Source: an uncultured Bacteroides sp. (GTDB lineage Bacteria; Bacteroidota; Bacteroidia; Bacteroidales; Bacteroidaceae). From it: a stretch of DNA of 64,000 nucleotides. Made by a program: the position numbers and the translations under genes. Location of the stretch: positions 310,001 to 374,000 of the forward strand of contig NZ_OY781099.1 of the NCBI RefSeq assembly GCF_963676325.1, read 5' to 3'. Below the pieces are notes generated by a model, which did no database searches, had not been told where the DNA came from, and saw nothing but the letters and a program-made list of their open reading frames with translations. Shown one piece after another: positions 61,423 through 64,000 of the stretch. Every line of letters begins with the position of its first letter. Position 1 is the stretch's first letter.

Positions 61423-62531
61423 CGGATCAGGAGATAATTGCCACCATTGCGCTGACACAAATCCCGGGAGTGGGGTTGATTGGTGCCCGTAATCTTATCA
61501 ATGTTACCGGAAACGCGGAAATTCTCTTCTCACATCGTACAGAACTCACTCAACTGATTCCAGGTATTTCGCCTCGCACGGTTGAGTCACTTAACAATCC
61601 TCAGGCTCTTTTGCGGGCTGAGGCTGAATATTCCTTCGCTCAGAAAAACAAAATTACTTGTATTACCATAAATGATGAGGCTTATCCTTCGAGATTGAGG
61701 GAATGCCCTGATGCTCCTGTGGTGCTCTTTTTTAAAGGAAAGACGGATCTGAATGCACTTAAGGTAATCAATATGGTGGGAACCCGTAATGCTACCGATT
61801 ACGGACAACGCATCTGCAATGATTTTCTTCAGGATCTTAAGACTCTTTGTCCCGAAGTACTTGTGGTGAGCGGACTTGCTTATGGAATTGATATCTATGC
61901 GCACAGAGCAGCTTTAAGGAATCAACTGGCTACAGTTGGTGTGTTGGCGCATGGATTAGACCGGATTTATCCGGCTACTCATCGGAAAACGGCGATAGAA
62001 ATGCTGGATAACGGTGGCTTGCTCACGGAATTCCTTTCGGAAACAAACCCTGACAGGCAAAACTTTGTGAAGCGCAACCGGATTGTGGCTGGAATGAGTG
62101 ATGCAACCATTGTGGTTGAATCGGCTGTGAAGGGTGGGGCGTTGATCACTGCCGATATTGCACAAGGTTATCACCGCGATTGTTTTGCTTTCCCCGGGCG
62201 AGTGGCTGACGAGTTCTCCATCGGTTGCAATAATCTGATAAAGGATAATAAGGCAGGATTGATTCTTTCTGCTGAAGATTTCGTCAAAGCAATGTGTTGG
62301 GATGCTGATAGCAAAACTATTCCAGTAGCAGTGCAGCGTGAGCTATTTATTGATCTTACTCAGGAAGAACAACAAATTGTGGATATTCTTCGCGATAAAG
62401 GAAATTCTCAAATTAATTCGCTGGTTGTTGAAGCGGATATAGCTGTAAATAAGATGAATGCACTCTTGTTTGAGTTGGAGATGAAAGGCGTAATTCGTGT
62501 GTTAGCTGGCGGAATGTATCAGCTACTTTAG
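61419..62531 (+). CDS. dprA: DNA-processing protein DprA
   Basis: DprA binds incoming single-stranded DNA and loads RecA during natural transformation. The 370-residue protein has an N-terminal SAM-like region (about 1-70), the Rossmann fold with NMVGTRNATDYG, VVSGLAYGIDIYAHRAAL and LAHGLDRIYPATHRKTA, and a C-terminal winged-helix (DML1-like) region. DprA is widespread also in species not known to be competent. It follows the thioesterase with a 4-base overlap. Confidence 0.95.
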   Translation: MTDQEIIATIALTQIPGVGLIGARNLINVTGNAEILFSHRTELTQLIPGISPRTVESLNNPQALLRAEAEYSFAQKNKITCITINDEAYPSRLRECPDAPVVLFFKGKTDLNALKVINMVGTRNATDYGQRICNDFLQDLKTLCPEVLVVSGLAYGIDIYAHRAALRNQLATVGVLAHGLDRIYPATHRKTAIEMLDNGGLLTEFLSETNPDRQNFVKRNRIVAGMSDATIVVESAVKGGALITADIAQGYHRDCFAFPGRVADEFSIGCNNLIKDNKAGLILSAEDFVKAMCWDADSKTIPVAVQRELFIDLTQEEQQIVDILRDKGNSQINSLVVEADIAVNKMNALLFELEMKGVIRVLAGGMYQLL

Positions 62532-62548
62532 ATAAGGGCAAAAAAAAA

Positions 62549-62648
62549 GGAGTCACGCCTGACTCCAACCTTTGTTAACCTTAAATCTAATACTATGAAA
62601 AACACACTGCAAATGTATGCCTTTTCGCCATTTCAGCCAAACTTTTGA
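62549..62648 (+). other. GGAGTCA hairpin and possible 17-codon ORF after dprA
   Basis: A 7-bp stem (GGAGTCA at 62549-62555, TGACTCC at 62560-62566, loop CGCC) is preceded by eight A but not followed by T, so it terminates - strand transcription better than + strand. After it, AACCTTTGTTAACC and then an ATG at 62595 opens 17 codons (MKNTLQMYAFSPFQPNF, stop at 62648). Whether it is translated is unknown. The rest of the 346-base gap up to frdB (62649-62821) shows nothing further. Confidence 0.4.
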
Positions 62649-62821
62649 CCATTACTGGCTAGTCTTTTAATCTTATTTCACGAATTTTTATTGTTTTCGC
62701 ACACGGCGTATCATTTTGAAACTAAATTTAGCATTTAAGATTCTTTTAAGTTACACTTTGTATCTTGTAGGGCACTTTTTTTTCTCAGTCTTTTACGGTT
62801 TCATAGCTGCGTATAAAAAAG

Positions 62822-62857
62822 AAATCCTCTACCCATTTCTGAGTAGAGGATTTTTTT
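62822..62857. terminator. Terminator of the fumarate reductase operon
   Basis: An 11-bp perfect stem (AAATCCTCTAC at 62822-62832, GTAGAGGATTT at 62843-62853) is flanked by T on the right and A on the left, so it works in both directions between dprA and frdB. Confidence 0.92.
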
Positions 62858-62877
62858 ATAGTGATATAATCAGTAGA

Positions 62878-63633
62878 TTAATCTTTCAGTTTAGCTGCGA
62901 TAAAGTCGCGGTTCAATCTTGCAATGTTGCTGATTGAGATAGACTTTGGACATTCAGCTTCACAAGCTCTTGTATTAGTACAGTTACCAAAACCAAGTTC
63001 GTCCATTTTAGAAAGCATAGCTTTAGCACGACGGCCAGCTTCTGCTTTTCCTTGAGGAAGAAGTGACAATTGGCTAACTTTAGCAGAAAGGAACAACATA
63101 GCTGAACCATTCTTACAAGCAGCAACACAAGCACCACAACCGATACAAGATGCTGCATCCATTGCTTCGTCAGCGATAGGCTTTGGAATAGCAATTGCAT
63201 TAGCATCAGGAACACCACCAGTATTTATTGATACGTAACCACCAGCTTGCATAATTTTATCAAATGCATTACGGTCTACCATCAAGTCGCGGATTACTGG
63301 GAAACCAGCAGAACGCCAAGGCTCAACAGTGATAGTATCACCATCTTCGAAACGACGGATATACATCTGACAAGTAGTTGCTCCGGTTGCAGGTCCGTGA
63401 GGATGTCCGTTGATATAAAGAGAACACATACCGCAGATTCCTTCGCGACAGTCATGGTCGAAAACTACTGGTTCTTTACCTTCGTTGATAAGTCTCTCAT
63501 TCAGGATGTCAAGCATTTCAAGGAATGAGGTATCACCCGAAATGTTTTCCATTGTATAAGATTCAAAAGCACCTTTAGCTTTCGGACCTTTTTGACGCCA
63601 AACCTTTAGCGTGAAATTTATTATTTTTTCCAT
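62878..63633 (-). CDS. frdB: Fumarate reductase/succinate dehydrogenase iron-sulfur subunit
   Basis: The 251-residue subunit passes electrons from the membrane quinol site to the flavoprotein. The [2Fe-2S] site is in CREGICGMCSLYINGHPHGPATGATTC (about 68-94), the first [4Fe-4S] motif in CIGCGACVAACKN and the last cluster ligands in CTNTRACEAECPKS. It lies 13 bases downstream of frdA. In Bacteroidales this enzyme makes succinate during anaerobic growth. The cytochrome b subunit gene is outside the window. Confidence 0.95.
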   Translation of the reverse strand: MEKIINFTLKVWRQKGPKAKGAFESYTMENISGDTSFLEMLDILNERLINEGKEPVVFDHDCREGICGMCSLYINGHPHGPATGATTCQMYIRRFEDGDTITVEPWRSAGFPVIRDLMVDRNAFDKIMQAGGYVSINTGGVPDANAIAIPKPIADEAMDAASCIGCGACVAACKNGSAMLFLSAKVSQLSLLPQGKAEAGRRAKAMLSKMDELGFGNCTNTRACEAECPKSISISNIARLNRDFIAAKLKD

Positions 63634-63646
63634 TGTGTACTAATTA

Positions 63647-64000
63647 TTATGCTTTGTAATTACGTGTTTGAACCTTAACGAATTCGTAGTTCAGATCTTC
63701 CTTAATTAATTCTGGTTCTGAATCTTCGCCTGTGTATTTCCAGCAAGCTACATAAGAGAAGTTCTTGTCATCACGAAGAGCTTCACCTTCTGGAGTCTGG
63801 AATTCTTCACGGAAGTGTCCACCGCAAGATTCTTCACGGTTCAAACCATCACGTGCCATCAACATACCAACTTCAATGAAATCAGATAAGCGGATAGCTT
63901 TTTCTAGTTCCACATTCAAATCATTTACTTCACCAGGAATACGAACATTTGTCCAGAAGTCTTTCTTCACTTCTTTTAGTCTGGTTAATGCAGTTTCCAA
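63647..64000 (-). CDS. frdA: Fumarate reductase/succinate dehydrogenase flavoprotein subunit, C-terminal part
   Basis: Only the last 117 residues are in the window; the gene continues past its end. They form the C-terminal helical domain of the flavoprotein (ETALTRLKEVKKDFWTNVRIP; AIRLSDFIEVGMLMARDGLNREESCGGHFREEFQTPEGEALRDD), with the RESCGGHFR-type motif typical of the family, then the ending LNYEFVKVQTRNYKA. It is cotranscribed with frdB downstream. Confidence 0.93.
   Translation of the reverse strand: METALTRLKEVKKDFWTNVRIPGEVNDLNVELEKAIRLSDFIEVGMLMARDGLNREESCGGHFREEFQTPEGEALRDDKNFSYVACWKYTGEDSEPELIKEDLNYEFVKVQTRNYKA

Overview
The window (low to moderate GC) comes from a member of the Bacteroidota, most likely order Bacteroidales and close to Bacteroides. 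The evidence is a SusC/SusD pair with many rhamnogalacturonan-directed glycosidases, Bacteroidota-type promoters (TAnnTTTG at -7, often a TTG/TTTG about 19-21 bp upstream), a PorP-GldKLMN operon, and a fumarate reductase operon. No rRNA gene is present, so the genus is inference. All family names come from reading the translations; no database search was run.

Layout. 1-7.1 kb: end of a BNR-repeat protein, pnp, a thioredoxin-fold lipoprotein without its cysteines, greA with a terminator in its leader, a HIT protein and manC. 7.2-9.3 kb: tRNA-Leu(CAA), its terminator, and a group II intron directly after it. 9.3-14.1 kb: a 3-hydroxyacyl-CoA dehydrogenase, a degenerate FolD-like protein, a DUF6064-like membrane protein, a NapH-like ferredoxin protein, then a 1.2 kb region of palindromic repeats and one 38-residue gene.

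14.2-42.6 kb is a rhamnose / rhamnogalacturonan-I utilisation region: an acetylesterase-GH105 fusion, a GH106 rhamnosidase, a GH28 enzyme, a 45-codon secreted ORF leading rhaB-rhaA-rhaT-rhaD, a second GH105, an AraC regulator, SusC/SusD, an ISL3-type insertion sequence with intact ends and target duplication, and two large glycosidase-like proteins. Together these would import RG-I oligosaccharides, remove acetyl groups, unsaturated uronate and rhamnose in the periplasm, and send rhamnose to lactaldehyde plus dihydroxyacetone phosphate.

43.0-50.9 kb: a methyltransferase, a cobalamin adenosyltransferase, a DUF2795 protein and the type IX secretion core porP-gldK-gldL-gldM-gldN. 51.0-52.9 kb: a second, apparently identical group II intron, again immediately after a terminator. 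52.9-64 kb: a flavin-binding protein and lipocalin, rnr, an epimerase with a PAP2 enzyme (possible sphingolipid pair), dusB, a U32 peptidase-family gene, a thioesterase, dprA and the end of a fumarate reductase operon.

The least explained signal is a set of four intergenic arrays (13.6, 42.8, 56.3 and 60.9 kb). Each has exactly four short palindromes at a fixed 22-23 bp period, with a different palindrome at different loci. Two loci share the same palindrome and some of the same 6-nt spacers. They fit no standard feature class.
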